From: Hormiphora californensis
Taxonomy: Eukaryota; Ctenophora; Tentaculata; Cydippida; Pleurobrachiidae
NCBI GenBank assembly: GCA_020137815.1
Contig: CM035362.1
Coordinates: 5,122,008-5,186,007, forward strand
Length of the DNA: 64,000 nt
Direction: 5' to 3'
Shown: piece after piece, positions 53,255 through 63,520 of the stretch
Numbering within the stretch: the first letter of the stretch is position 1
Layout of the letters: each line of letters begins with the position of its first letter
Made by a program: the position numbers and the translations under genes
The notes under the pieces: generated by a model
What the model saw: the letters and a program-made list of their open reading frames with translations, nothing else
The model's database searches: none
What the model was told of the DNA's origin: nothing

Positions 53255-53988
53255 ATGGCTAAAAGAAAACGTGGGAGTCGTTCTTCAGGAAGTCCAACTA
53301 AAAAGGTCACAAAATCAGCTGAAAAGTTTGATATTCCTGCCCTCCTTAAAACGGAACAAATTGAGGTGGAAAGCAACATCAAACCTGAAATTCTCTCACC
53401 CTGCACCGACTCCAAGAGTTCCAATATTAAACTAACCTTACTCAGCACAACCTGGTGCACAGTGGAGATAAACCTCACCAATGTGACGAGTGTGGTATGA
53501 AATTTACTCAAAAAGTTAGTTTAACGAAACATCGGCATTCAATTCATAACGAGAACACTATAGTTTTTTGCCGACACCAAAATTGTGGAGTGAGATTACC
53601 CAAAAGCGAGTTATATGAGCACATCAGGTCTGCACATCCGAAAGAGAAGTTGCAGTGTGATAAGTGTCCTTACTCTTTTAAGTTTCAGTCAGAACTGAGC
53701 CGTCATAATCGAAGCCATACTGGAATTAAACCATATGAATGTAAGGTTTGTGGTAAAACGTTTTCTCAGTCCAGAAATTATACTCGGCATTTAAAGGTGC
53801 ATACTCGAGAGCGTCCATTTAAATGTGATGTCTGTGGTAAGACCTTTTCTGAAGCAGGTGATTTGAGGAGGCATATGAGGACACATACTGGTGAGAAACC
53901 ATTTGCTTGTTCTAACTGTGGGAAATATTTTACCCAAAATCATAACAGAAAAGCTCATGAGGTTTCCTGTTTTCCGAAAAACAATTAA
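53255..53988 (+). pseudogene. Zinc-finger cluster unit 3, internal deletion with frame mismatch
   Basis: Exon-1 coding is nearly identical to unit 2 as far as the Ser-Asn-Ile codons (53429), then joins directly to finger coding at AAACTAACCTTACTC. This removes the rest of exon 1, the intron, the spacer and the first fingers. The N-terminal frame is +1 relative to the fingers and stops at 53498-53500. The finger frame is open from before 53455 to 53988 with six fingers (HQCDECGMKF to HEVSC). Either a pseudogene, or the finger part is translated from another start. AATAAA at about 54064-54075. Confidence 0.75.
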
Positions 53989-54197
53989 CAGTTGATAATT
54001 TTGAAGGTTGTGTGGCATGCCGCATGTGTACCAACTGCAGTATTTGAAGTCTTTTTTGAGATAATAAATAAAATGTATGTTTCAATTCTTGGCGGTCCTA
54101 ATTTTATATTAACAGTTTTATCGATTATATAATGCTATTTTGTATCTCAAAAATTACTGATTAAAAATCTGAAAACCTCTTTTTCTCCCATCAAGGT

Positions 54198-55914
54198 ATG
54201 GCGAAAAGAAAACGTCGTTCTTCAGGAAGTCCAACTGAAAACGTCACAAAATCAGCTGAAGAGTTTGAAATTCCTGCCCTTTTGAAATCAGAACAAATTG
54301 AGGTGGAAAGCAACATCAAACCTGAAATTCTCTCACCCTGCACCGACTCCAAGAGTTCCAATATTACAATTTCCTCAGATAACATTTTAACATTCACATG
54401 CGGTGGGTGTGGGGTATCAGGTAATCACCATTTGGGTTTCGAGTACCGGCTAGTTAAAACTGCAATGTTATTGGAAGTTGGTACTCAAACTGGAGATGAG
54501 TCAAGTTCCTCTGAGATTCCTGTCGAGACGTCCAATACTCGATCCTTGGATGACCAAAACAATCCCGTCTCTGGTCCTGCTGCTTCTGCTGCTTCTACAA
54601 TTGTTGTGTCTTCTGATAATGGTAAGCGTCAGACTAGTGATAGTCTGAGACTACTTTCACTTTCATCTTGTTTTTATTCTTTAATTGTGTTTATTTCATG
54701 TAAAACAGGATTAGGAGCTGATAAATCCTAATGTGTTATTGGAAGTTCTAACCCTCCTTTTTATTTTCAGAAGATACTTCAGATGATGAGGATTGCTCTG
54801 ACTCTGATGAAGAGGAATCTCCGTGTGAATCTGGTGAGGAAGAAGTTAGCAGCTCTGAAGATGACATGATGTTGGGTCTTACAGATGCGACACTGAGTGA
54901 TTCCAGTGAAGAAGAAGAAGAAGGAGTTCAGCAGAGTTCTTCCCAGAAACCCACCTCTCCAAAACTCCCTGTACCCCAGTCACAAATGCTAGCTCGTCAC
55001 TCCCTTGTTAACGAGCCGGCTACTTCCAATCTTTCTTCTTGTCGGAAATCTGTGAGGAATATGCAAACTAAAACCAAACTAATCCTGGACCCTTCTCTTG
55101 CAACTGAAACCCATCCAAATCGGGCCAATTCTAATCGAGCGTCCATTAGTGGCAAATATAGGAAGCAGCGTCGTCCAAAATTTCCAACGAAACTGATGAG
55201 CAGAACAATCTAGCAAACGAGCAATGTTTCCGGTGTAAATTCAGAGGGTGCCCGGTTTTCAAACTAACGGAGCAGGACTTGTTCGAGCACGTTAGAATTG
55301 ATCATGCAGATAGGAAATATCGGTGTAAAGTTTGTCCTATGGCTTTCATAATTCCTAGTTTATTAACTAAGCACAGGCGCCTGGTGCACAGGGTAGATAA
55401 ACCTCACCAATGTGACGATTGCGGAAAGAGGTTTAAAATTAAATCTAACTTAGATAGCCATCAGTTGATTCATAACGAGGAAAGGGAAGTGTCTTGCTTT
55501 TATAAATATTGTGGAGTGATAGTACCTAGGAACGCGATGAACGAGCACATCAGAACTTCTCACGCGAAGGAGAAGTTCCAGTGTGATATTTGTCCAATGA
55601 GTTTCAAGACTTTTCAGAGTTTAACTTTACATGAACAGAAACATACTGGAATTAAACCATACGAATGTGAGCTGTGCGGGAAGACGTTTTCTCAATGTAG
55701 TAATTATAAAAGACATTACATTTCGCATACTGGAAAGCTTCCATTTGAATGTGATGTCTGTGGTAAATCATTTTCCCGATCTGATACTATGAGGATCCAT
55801 ATGAGGACACACACTGGCAAGAAACCATTTGCATGTTCTCACTGTGGGAAAACTTTTGCCCAGAATTCAAACAGAAAATTTCATGAGATTTCCTGTTCTG
55901 CGAGCCAGAATTAA
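54198..55914 (+). pseudogene. Zinc-finger cluster unit 4, 2-bp frameshift in spacer
   Basis: Exons 54198-54621 and 54771-55914. It has the same N-terminal module (CGGCGVSGNHHLGFEYRL), acidic stretch and spacer. Where unit 2 reads AAGCAGTCGTCC, this unit reads AAGCAGCGTCGTCC (about 55168), an extra CG that shifts the frame and ends it at 55211-55213. The finger frame is open from before 55204 through 55914, with eight fingers more diverged from units 1-2 than those are from each other. Two polypeptides, a recent null or a sequence error are possible. The intron here is shorter than in units 1-2. Confidence 0.75.
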
Positions 55915-56109
55915 CAATTGAGAGTTTTGAAAGTTGTGTGCTGTGTGTAGCAACTGGTATTTATACTGATTATATGTTTCTAAGATAAATTTGCTTGATT
56001 CTTGGCGGTCCACTGTTAAGCGATTATAATGATATTTTTATTCTTCAAATTCTTATGGTTCTTACTTTGGTGACCACTATCTTAACAATTCCCTTTCTCC
56101 CATCAAGGT

Positions 56110-57357
56110 ATGGCGAAAAGAAAACGTGAGAGTCCAACTAAAAATGTCACAAAATCAGCTGAACAGTTTGATATTCCTGCTCTCCTGAAAACGGAACAAA
56201 TTGAGGTGGAAAGCAACATAAAACCTGAAATTCTCACACCCTTTACCGACTCCAAGAGTTCCAATATTACAATTTCTGCGGATAACATTTTAACATTCAC
56301 ATGCGGTGGTTGTGGGGCATCAGGTATTCACCATTTGGGTTTAGAGTACCGACTAGTTAGAACAGCCACATTGGTGGAGGTTGGTACTCAAACTGGTGAT
56401 GAGTCAAGTTCCTCTGAGATTCCTGTCGAGACGTCCAATGGCATCTCTGCTATCTCGGCCCCGGTCCCGGTTATCCCAGAGAGCTCAGCAACCAACAACC
56501 CGGTAAGTGTGCAAATAATTAGGTTTTTACTTCGTGTTCTCTTTCCTTCACTTTTATAATCTTAGCTCTCCTAGACCGGCCCATCAAGTTGTCCTCTTTC
56601 TTTCTCTAAATCTCTAACCAATACACCCTCTCTATACCTTCTTATTATATTAGTAAATAAATATCTTCCTAGGCTGAAGGAAGATCGCCATCTGTACAGG
56701 CATTTGTTGATGACCTAAACAAAAAATTGGCGGCCTGCAAGGATGTACAGTCAGTAACTTCGTGTACCGATATCAGGATGGCGGTAAGTTTGTCATCAGG
56801 AACCGACCGAATCAGGTAATACTGGTCCCTGATTGGCTGATAACCAGTCACGTGACCTTAATAACGAGCTCTGATTGGTTGTTTACTTGTTTCGGTCGGT
56901 TTCTGTTTGTCATCATGAGTAGTAGGTAAAATAGCCCCGCTGTACCACCTAAAAGTGTGGCACACCATATTTGGGCATATGACGTCATCACATACCCAAA
57001 TATGGTCATATGACGTCACATCACGTGACTTATCACGTGCTTTTATCATATCATGTGACATGATCACGTGTTTATCATGTGACATGGTCACACGGTCACG
57101 TGACTTTAGTCATCGACTGACCAAATATGGTCATGTATGATGTCACCACATGATTTTCCTCGGTTGGCTGTCAGCTGTGCACCAGGTGTAGTAATTGATC
57201 TGTGTATCAAGTTCGAGAGTGTGAGAGTGAGAGAGAGAGAGAGAGAAAAAGAGAGAGGGATAGATATTCAACATACTATGAAATAATCAAACATGCTCAA
57301 TTCAAATCACCTAATCCTTCTCTTCTCCTATCCTCTTAGCAACCGAAACATCCATGA
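56110..57357 (+). CDS. Zinc-finger cluster unit 5: N-terminal module joined to unrelated exons
   Basis: Exon 1 (56110-56502) matches the cluster module through PVETSNG, then diverges at about 56439 into AISAPVPVIPESSATNNP and a GTAAGT donor. Exon 2 (56673-56783) continues in phase with a helical segment (SVQAFVDDLNKKLAACKDV). Exon 3 at 57340 gives QPKHP and a TGA at 57355-57357. The other two frames from the same acceptor stay open much longer (to 57461-57463, or to a GTCATA donor at about 57490), so the 3' structure is unsure. No fingers are present. Looks like a chimera of the module with another gene's exons. A MITE sits 13 bp after exon 2. Confidence 0.5.
56797..56905. mobile_element. CAGGAACC MITE, copy 12
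   Basis: Full-length, with an 8-bp duplication TTTGTCAT (56789-56796, 56906-56913). It lies 13 bp after a splice donor (GTAAGT, 56784). Confidence 0.88.
56960..57150. repeat. CATATGACGTCA / CCAAATATGG repeat block 1
   Basis: CATATGACGTCA appears twice (56977, 57008), next to CCAAATATGG (56996 and 57120), and several CACGTG sites (57024-57104). TGACGTCA is a CRE-type bZIP site and CCAAATATGG a perfect CArG box. A diverged copy lies at 58524-58626. Confidence 0.6.
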
Positions 57358-57653
57358 TGACCGAAAGAAAGACTCTGAATATCGAACAGCTTCACCGGAA
57401 AGCCTTGTCAGCGGCGAGCAAAAATATAACCAAAAACTCGCAGAAATCATGGAAAGAAACTAAATCTTCCCAAAAAGAGGATCAAAACAGGTCATATGAT
57501 AAAATACCCGTTGGGGAAAATGATGGTGTATCTCTCTCTCTCTCGTTCAGCGACTGTGAATGTTCATTAATGATTAATGATCATTTTCAGATAATTTTGG
57601 AGTGGAGACAAACACACAACTCTTCAAAAGAAACAAAAATTAATCGAAACTTT

Positions 57654-58457
57654 TCATATAACTTTACGAAAATGCAAAACCATCGATGTAGGAAAATCTC
57701 TCGAATCATCTTCTGAAAACTCAAAAAGCTTGTTCATATTATCACAAATTACAAACTGTATTTCACTCAAATTGACAAATCTCACTTTGAAATAAGAAGG
57801 GTTTACAAATTCATAATGATTGTACCCCAATTTTTGCTCGAATGGGAACATAGCGAAAAATCTCGAGTCATGTTCATTTATTTGTCTATAGTCCGTGTAT
57901 GCATGTGGTACAATGTTTGAATAGATATATCCAAGCTTTGCATGCCTCGGAAAGTCTTCTATTTTACCCGAAATTTTTGGTGGTAAAAGGTGGAATGGAC
58001 TGTTTTCCATGTAAGTCTTAAAAAACCTCAAAACACTATTTTCACTCGTTGCAAATCCTTTAGTGGAATGACGATACTCCAGAGTACATACATGTGTTGT
58101 TTCATCTGCAAAGTACTCTGGGATAGGCCAATGATCAGAACCATTCACCAGATTTTCCTTTTCTTCAGAGCTTATCGCCTTTTGCATTGCTAGTAGTAAT
58201 TGTGCTCCGTTTCGATAATACCCAGGTGGAATTGAGTAATCTCTGGATTCATAATCCTGTTCCCTTTCGGATACCAAAAAGTGATTATTACCCTTGGTTA
58301 CGTTAAATGTTGATGAAGGAGCGTGACTTATACTTTTTACAGCTACTTCATAGTCTCCATTCAAGTCTAATGCATTCTCCGATCGAAAGATAAATTTACT
58401 GGGATTTTGTTTATAACTAGTAGCGATAAGGTACATGATTATAACTACTACTTGCAT
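57654..58457 (-). CDS. Polinton-type capsid-like protein (candidate minor capsid/penton)
   Basis: 267 residues, single exon on the minus strand. After a hydrophobic start it reads SKFIFRSENALDLNGDYEVA, the N-terminal pattern (short strand, then L-x-G-x-[WY]-E-V-A) of a structural protein often found beside PolB in Polinton/Maverick and related elements. It ends in a strand-rich tail, VLHFRKVI. I infer a jelly-roll structural protein; the exact class is uncertain. It is divergent from the PolB gene with 502 bp between the starts. An element or an integrated virus-like genome is possible; no other structural gene is in view. Confidence 0.5.
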   Translation of the reverse strand: MQVVVIIMYLIATSYKQNPSKFIFRSENALDLNGDYEVAVKSISHAPSSTFNVTKGNNHFLVSEREQDYESRDYSIPPGYYRNGAQLLLAMQKAISSEEKENLVNGSDHWPIPEYFADETTHVCTLEYRHSTKGFATSENSVLRFFKTYMENSPFHLLPPKISGKIEDFPRHAKLGYIYSNIVPHAYTDYRQINEHDSRFFAMFPFEQKLGYNHYEFVNPSYFKVRFVNLSEIQFVICDNMNKLFEFSEDDSRDFPTSMVLHFRKVI

Positions 58458-58523
58458 ACGATTACATCCACGTTTCTTTTGAATTGAGTTTTATGTGCTT
58501 AAATACTAATTACTCCACCATAT

Positions 58524-58626
58524 TTGAACATATGAGGTCTACACATATCCAAATATGAACATATGACGTCACATGATCACGTGGTCATGTAACTATGGTT
58601 CATATTTAGACATATGACGTCACCAC
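58524..58626. repeat. CATATGACGTCA repeat block 2
   Basis: CATATCCAAATATGAACATA then TGACGTCAC, CACGTG, and a second CATATGACGTCACCACATG. Related to block 1; it lies in the gap between the divergent capsid-like and PolB genes and may act as promoter or be a dispersed repeat. Confidence 0.5.
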
Positions 58627-58636
58627 ATGGCATATT

Positions 58637-58639
<3 letters not shown>

Positions 58640-58725
<86 letters not shown>

Positions 58726-58860
58726 CAGAGACAGAGACAGAGACAGAGACAGAGACAGAGAAATAGAGAGACATCATACGAGATTCCGTGTGGGAGCGGT
58801 TCGTTTAGTGGACTGAGAGGGGGAGAGAGAGATAGAGAGATAGAGAGAGAGAGTTCCTTC
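58640..58860. repeat. (GA)n-(GACA)n microsatellite
   Basis: GA run 58640-58684, GACAGA units 58700-58760, more GA to 58853. Upstream of the PolB start. Confidence 0.9.
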
Positions 58861-58959
58861 TATTATATTATCATATTAATTATTGTATCCCTTTACATCT
58901 GTTCATTATCTTTTACTCACTCGACTTGATGTTGCTCTAGTTCTCTGTCTGCTGACCAA

Positions 58960-61900
58960 ATGGATCCAATAACCCTTTTGATTTTGCTGGTTATCTTCTT
59001 CATGCATCCTTACTTGACTAGACAGAAATCTGTGAAGTGTACAGTATGCGGAAAGACCATGAGGAAGGATACTCTTGGACGACACATGAAGACTCATAAT
59101 CCAACTGAAGAATGTCGTTTTTGTAAGAAACAAATTCGGGAGGATCGGTTGACTCACCATGAGACACTATGTCAAGATAAAGTCGACGAGAGTGTGTGTG
59201 ATAGGGTTACAGGTGTTCATGAGCATATGGATGATTCAGTGGAAACACTCCCACAGTGCAGCTCAGTTTCTGGATTTTTCCGATCCTACGAGTTAAATGT
59301 GGAGAAAAGCATTGACTACGATAAAATAATTGAGGACACTTGTAGTGCTGTAAAGCACATCGTCACAGAGTCTGTCAAGAGACACCCGATAAAGGCACAG
59401 ATCTCTATCTCTCTTTCCTTTTACAAAGATGTGGATGGTCAGAGAAATGGGTCAGAAAAAGTATTCCGATCACAGTGTGAACCCATAATAGCTGGTGACA
59501 ATGTTGACGAGTTTCTCAAACGGGCAGCTGTGATCATTCGACATGGAATTGACGTATACGAACGATTTGGAAGTGGGTGGATTTTTGACAATCACCAGTG
59601 TTCCAAACTTGAGCTGGCCAAATACTCACCACTATCGGGGTGTGGTTTTGTCACGCTCCCAAAGAAGCTGAGAGATATGCGATCGGTCTTAAACATCCGT
59701 TCAACTGATAATCGTTGCTTCCTCTATTGTCTTTTGGCTCACCTATTCCCGGTAAAAAGTCATCCAGATAGGTATACAAAGTATCTGGACCATGTACACA
59801 AAGTTGAAATGGGAGGTGTTAAGTTTCCTGTGAAACTAAGGGAAATTCGAAAGGTGGAACATCAAAACAATCTTTCTATCTCTGTATTTCAGTGGTCTAA
59901 CGATGGTGGAGGTTCTGTTATACCCTTGAAACATGGTAGTGGAAAGGGTACCCAGATCGATCTCCTTGTTATCGAGGGTGGAAATTCATCACACTACCTG
60001 TTGATAAAGAACTTCAACAACTTCATGAGACATCGAACTAAATACCACCACACCATGTTCTATTGTCGAAAATGCCTCCATGGGTTTGTCAACAAGAGGA
60101 AACAACGAGATCATTCTACTCTATGCCTCCAGGGAATCAACCAGATTACCGTTATGCCTCAGCCGGGTGTTATCAGTTTTACAGAAAAACACAAGGGTGA
60201 AAAGAAGGCTTTCGTGATCTACGTAGACTTTGAGTGTGTTTTACAGAGAGTTGACTCTTCTGATTCCAACCGCTCGGTCACCAAGACGGAGAAACACCTT
60301 CCATGTAGTTTCTCCATCGTCTCGTCTTCTGTTTTCGAGAACTACAACGAGGAGGAAATTGTCTTCTCGGATCCCGACCCAGCCAAAGTGACCCACCAGT
60401 TTGTCAGCGAGTTGCTGCGTATCTATACTACAATGATGGAATGTCAATCAACTAATGACTTTCCTATACACATGAGTGATCACGATGAGCAGGTGTTTAA
60501 GAATTCAATAAACTGTCACATTTGTGGTAAGGAACTTATGTGGGGATCGACAAAAAACTATCCTGTCAGGGATCATGACCACCGTCAGGAGCATAACAAC
60601 TTCCGGGGGGCTGCATGTAACATCTGCAACAGAAACTATTACAATCGTAGTCGGAAGGTTCCTGTTTTGGCTCACAATCTCAAAGGCTACGATTTAAACC
60701 TTTTCCTGAGAGATCTAATACAATTTGTGTATAAGGAAGAGGAAGAGTTTGATGAAGTGGAGGGTCTCGACGAGGAGGATGAGCTCGGTGATGTGGACTT
60801 GGTTAATCCAAAGAAAAAGGACAGCATGTCCATCATCCCTGAAAACCTTGAAAAGATAAAGGCAATATTCACAAAAAAGTTCATTTTTCTTGATTCTCTT
60901 GCCTTTCTATCCGCTCCTCTGACAACATTGGTTAAGAATCTCAAATCATCTGGACTGGAGAAGTTTCACCGCCTTCGTAAGAAATTCCCAGACCATTTAG
61001 ATATATTGACTGATAAGGGTGTCTATTGCTATGAGCATGTTCAAAAGTTTGAGGATTTGGAATTACCACATCTCCCTGCTAAGGATGCGTTCTATAGTCA
61101 TCTCACTGAGTCAAATATCACAGACGAGGATTACGTGCGAGCACAGACTGTTTTCAGAGAAATGAATTGCACCTCGCTCCTGGATTACATGAGAATCTAT
61201 GTGTTGGTTGACACCCTCCAACTAGCTGACATATTTGAGAATTTTAGGGAGTTGTGTCTGACGTGGTATCAATTGGATCCAGTACACTACCTTAGTCTAC
61301 CAGCATTCGGATGGTCAGCCATGCTCAAGATGACAGATGTCAACCTCGAAAAGATTACTGATATTACTCAATATACTTTCATTGAAGAAAGTTTACGAGG
61401 TGGGGTAACCACTGTGAATTGTCGTTACCACAAGGCCAACAATCCCTACCTGGATAACTATGACCCTCAAGTAGACACAACCTACATTCATTACATCGAC
61501 TGTAATAACCTGTGAGTGAGATATGATCTGAATTTACCTATACCTTATCCCAAACATTATCACATTTTTTATTACTTCATCGGTATAATTTACCAACATC
61601 AACACTTGTATTTTCAGGTATGGTGATTCTATGAATCAGCCTCTACCAACTGGTGATTTCAAATGGTTGAAAAAAGAGGAGATTAAGGCGTTTGATGTCA
61701 ACTCCACAAGAACAGATGGTGATAAATGCTATATGCTGGAAGTAGATTTGGATTACCCTGATGACCTACACGACAAACACACTGATTTTCCTCTTGCTGT
61801 GGAGGGGAAATCGATTGAGAAAGAGCAATTGTCAGAATTTAATAAAAATGCATTGGAGAGAAATGGGGATAGATTTATCAGGACAAGGAAACTCATCCCT

Positions 61901-63113
61901 GATTTGAAACCAAAACATAGGTAAGTTGGATGTGACATGAATTCTAAAATTGTAATATTGAAGTTTGAACAAGTTTGAACACCACTGGGTGAGAATATAA
62001 TGACCTCTCTTTTCCTTGTTTTGTCAGGTACACCTGTTCACTGAAGAACCTACAGCTTTTTTTAAAGCACGGATTGGTCCTCATCATGATTCACAGAATA
62101 CTCTCCTGCACACAACAGGACTTCATGAGTCAATATATCCAATTCAACTCCAAAAAACGTCAACAATCAACCAATAACTTCGAGAAGGACTTTTTCAAGG
62201 TAAAGATCAACAAATACATTGAAGTTTTTTCTAATCTCTTAAAATTAATTCAATATTAACGTAACTTTTTTCTTTTCAGTTGATGAATAACTGTGTGTAC
62301 GGAAAATTTATCGAATCTGTTCGGAAGCACACCGATGTTAAAGTTGCAACAAACGAGAGAACTGCCAACAAATTAACGTCAAAACCCCAGTACATGGGAT
62401 ACCATAGACTTGACGATGACATGGTCTTAGTACAGTGCTGTAAACAAAAAATTGTCCTTGATAGACCTATTGCATGCGGTTTTATGGTGTTAGAGAATGC
62501 TAAATTCACCATGTCCAATATGTGGTACAATGTGCTAAAACCACTTTATGGAGACAAAATAACCCTACTACTCAGTGACACTGATAGCTTCATATACTCG
62601 GTTAAAACTGAGGATGGCTATCGAGATTTGTTTAACATGCGGGAGATTATGGATTTAGCAGACTATCATCCGGACACACCCTTGGGATGTTTCAAGGATA
62701 CAAGAAACAAGAAGGTTCCCGGAAAATTCAGCGATGAACTGCCTACTGAAATTATAGAGGAGGTAATCAGTTTAAAACCGAAGATGTATTCAATCGCTAC
62801 GAAAAAGCTGACATGCAACACCATACACACAGATGCAAATCACCAGTGTACCTCGAGTTGTACAATTGGTCACTCGGCACGAGCAAAGGGGGTTTCTAAG
62901 ACTGCTCAGAGGAAAATTACCCACGATGACTACAAAAAGACATTGTTCGAGGGTATCACAACTACAGCTTCTAGCAGAGCGATCAGGTCATTGAACAATA
63001 ATCTTTTTACTGTTAATGTTACAAAGCGAGCTCTGTCATCATATGATGATAAAAAGTATGTCTTGTCTAACGGTGTGAACACCCTTAGTTATGGACATTT
63101 TAGATTGAGATGA
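58960..63113 (+). CDS. polB: Polinton/Maverick-like DNA polymerase B, four exons
   Basis: Exons 58960-61511, 61618-61920, 62028-62199 and 62280-63113 join in phase to 1286 codons plus TGA; intron borders are GT...AG. From the N-terminus: a hydrophobic stretch (residues 5-15), two Cys/His fingers (CTVCGK..H, CRFCKK..H..C; about 25-70), DNRCFLYCLLAHLFP (about 247-261), another finger (about 364-388), exonuclease motif I YVDFE (Asp423, Glu425), an endonuclease-VII-like CxxC...VRDHDH...RGAACNICN segment (about 523-562), exonuclease II AHNLKGYD (about 572-579), polymerase motif A DCNNLYG at the exon 1/2 join, motif B LMNNCVYGK and motif C LLLSDTDSFIY. This is the layout of protein-primed family-B polymerases of Polintons and relatives. 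All catalytic motifs are intact. No integrase, ATPase or protease gene is in the window. Three spliceosomal introns suggest long residence in the genome or domestication. Confidence 0.85.
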
Positions 63114-63215
63114 TTTACTTTGTGTGACTTCCTTTTTTTCTTTTTCTTTTTTGGGAGAAAATGAAACAAATCATGTGTTTGTGTTGAAAGTTTAATGCTC
63201 AAGTGTTCTTAATAT

Positions 63216-63290
63216 TCAATATTTTTCCCGAAAATGTAAAACTATGACAGTGGGGAAATCATTTTTAACTTTATTTTGAAAATTCAAAGA
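63216..63290 (-). pseudogene. Tail of a second capsid-like gene
   Basis: On the minus strand 24 codons plus stop align without gaps to the end of the 57654-58457 protein: both have Phe at the same place, a DFPT block and VLHFR before the final three residues. Upstream the similarity is cut off by a (CT)n microsatellite at 63305-63362. Short, but the alignment and identical stop position make chance unlikely. Confidence 0.55.
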
Positions 63291-63304
63291 TTGTTTCATG
63301 TGTA

Positions 63305-63362
63305 TAGAGAGAGAGAGGGAGAGAGAGAGAGAGTGAGAGAGTGAGAGAGAGGGAGAGAGAGA
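63305..63362. repeat. (GA)n microsatellite
   Basis: GA run with GG and GT interruptions, at the break of the capsid-like fragment. Confidence 0.85.
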
Positions 63363-63437
63363 GTTCTGAATTACAATGGAGTACCTTGGATATAGACATA
63401 GAATATAAGTGTCAAAGTAGCACATTTTGACCAGGGA

Positions 63438-63520
63438 GGATAGCTGGGCCCCCTAAGGCGTCGAAACTGCAGGATTATCTTGTAGTGCGGATGTCGTGGG
63501 TTCGAATCCCACCGATGCCA
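63438..63520 (+). tRNA. tRNA-Leu-like sequence, degenerate 5' half
   Basis: 83 nt. The T arm is perfect (GTGGG TTCGAAT CCCAC), and CTAAGGCGTCG plus CTGCAG are typical of tRNA-Leu (CAG) D and anticodon regions, with a long variable arm. The 3' acceptor strand CGATGCC-A does not pair with the 5' GGATAGC, and the anticodon stem is poor. Probably a pseudo-tRNA or the head of a SINE. Confidence 0.4.
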
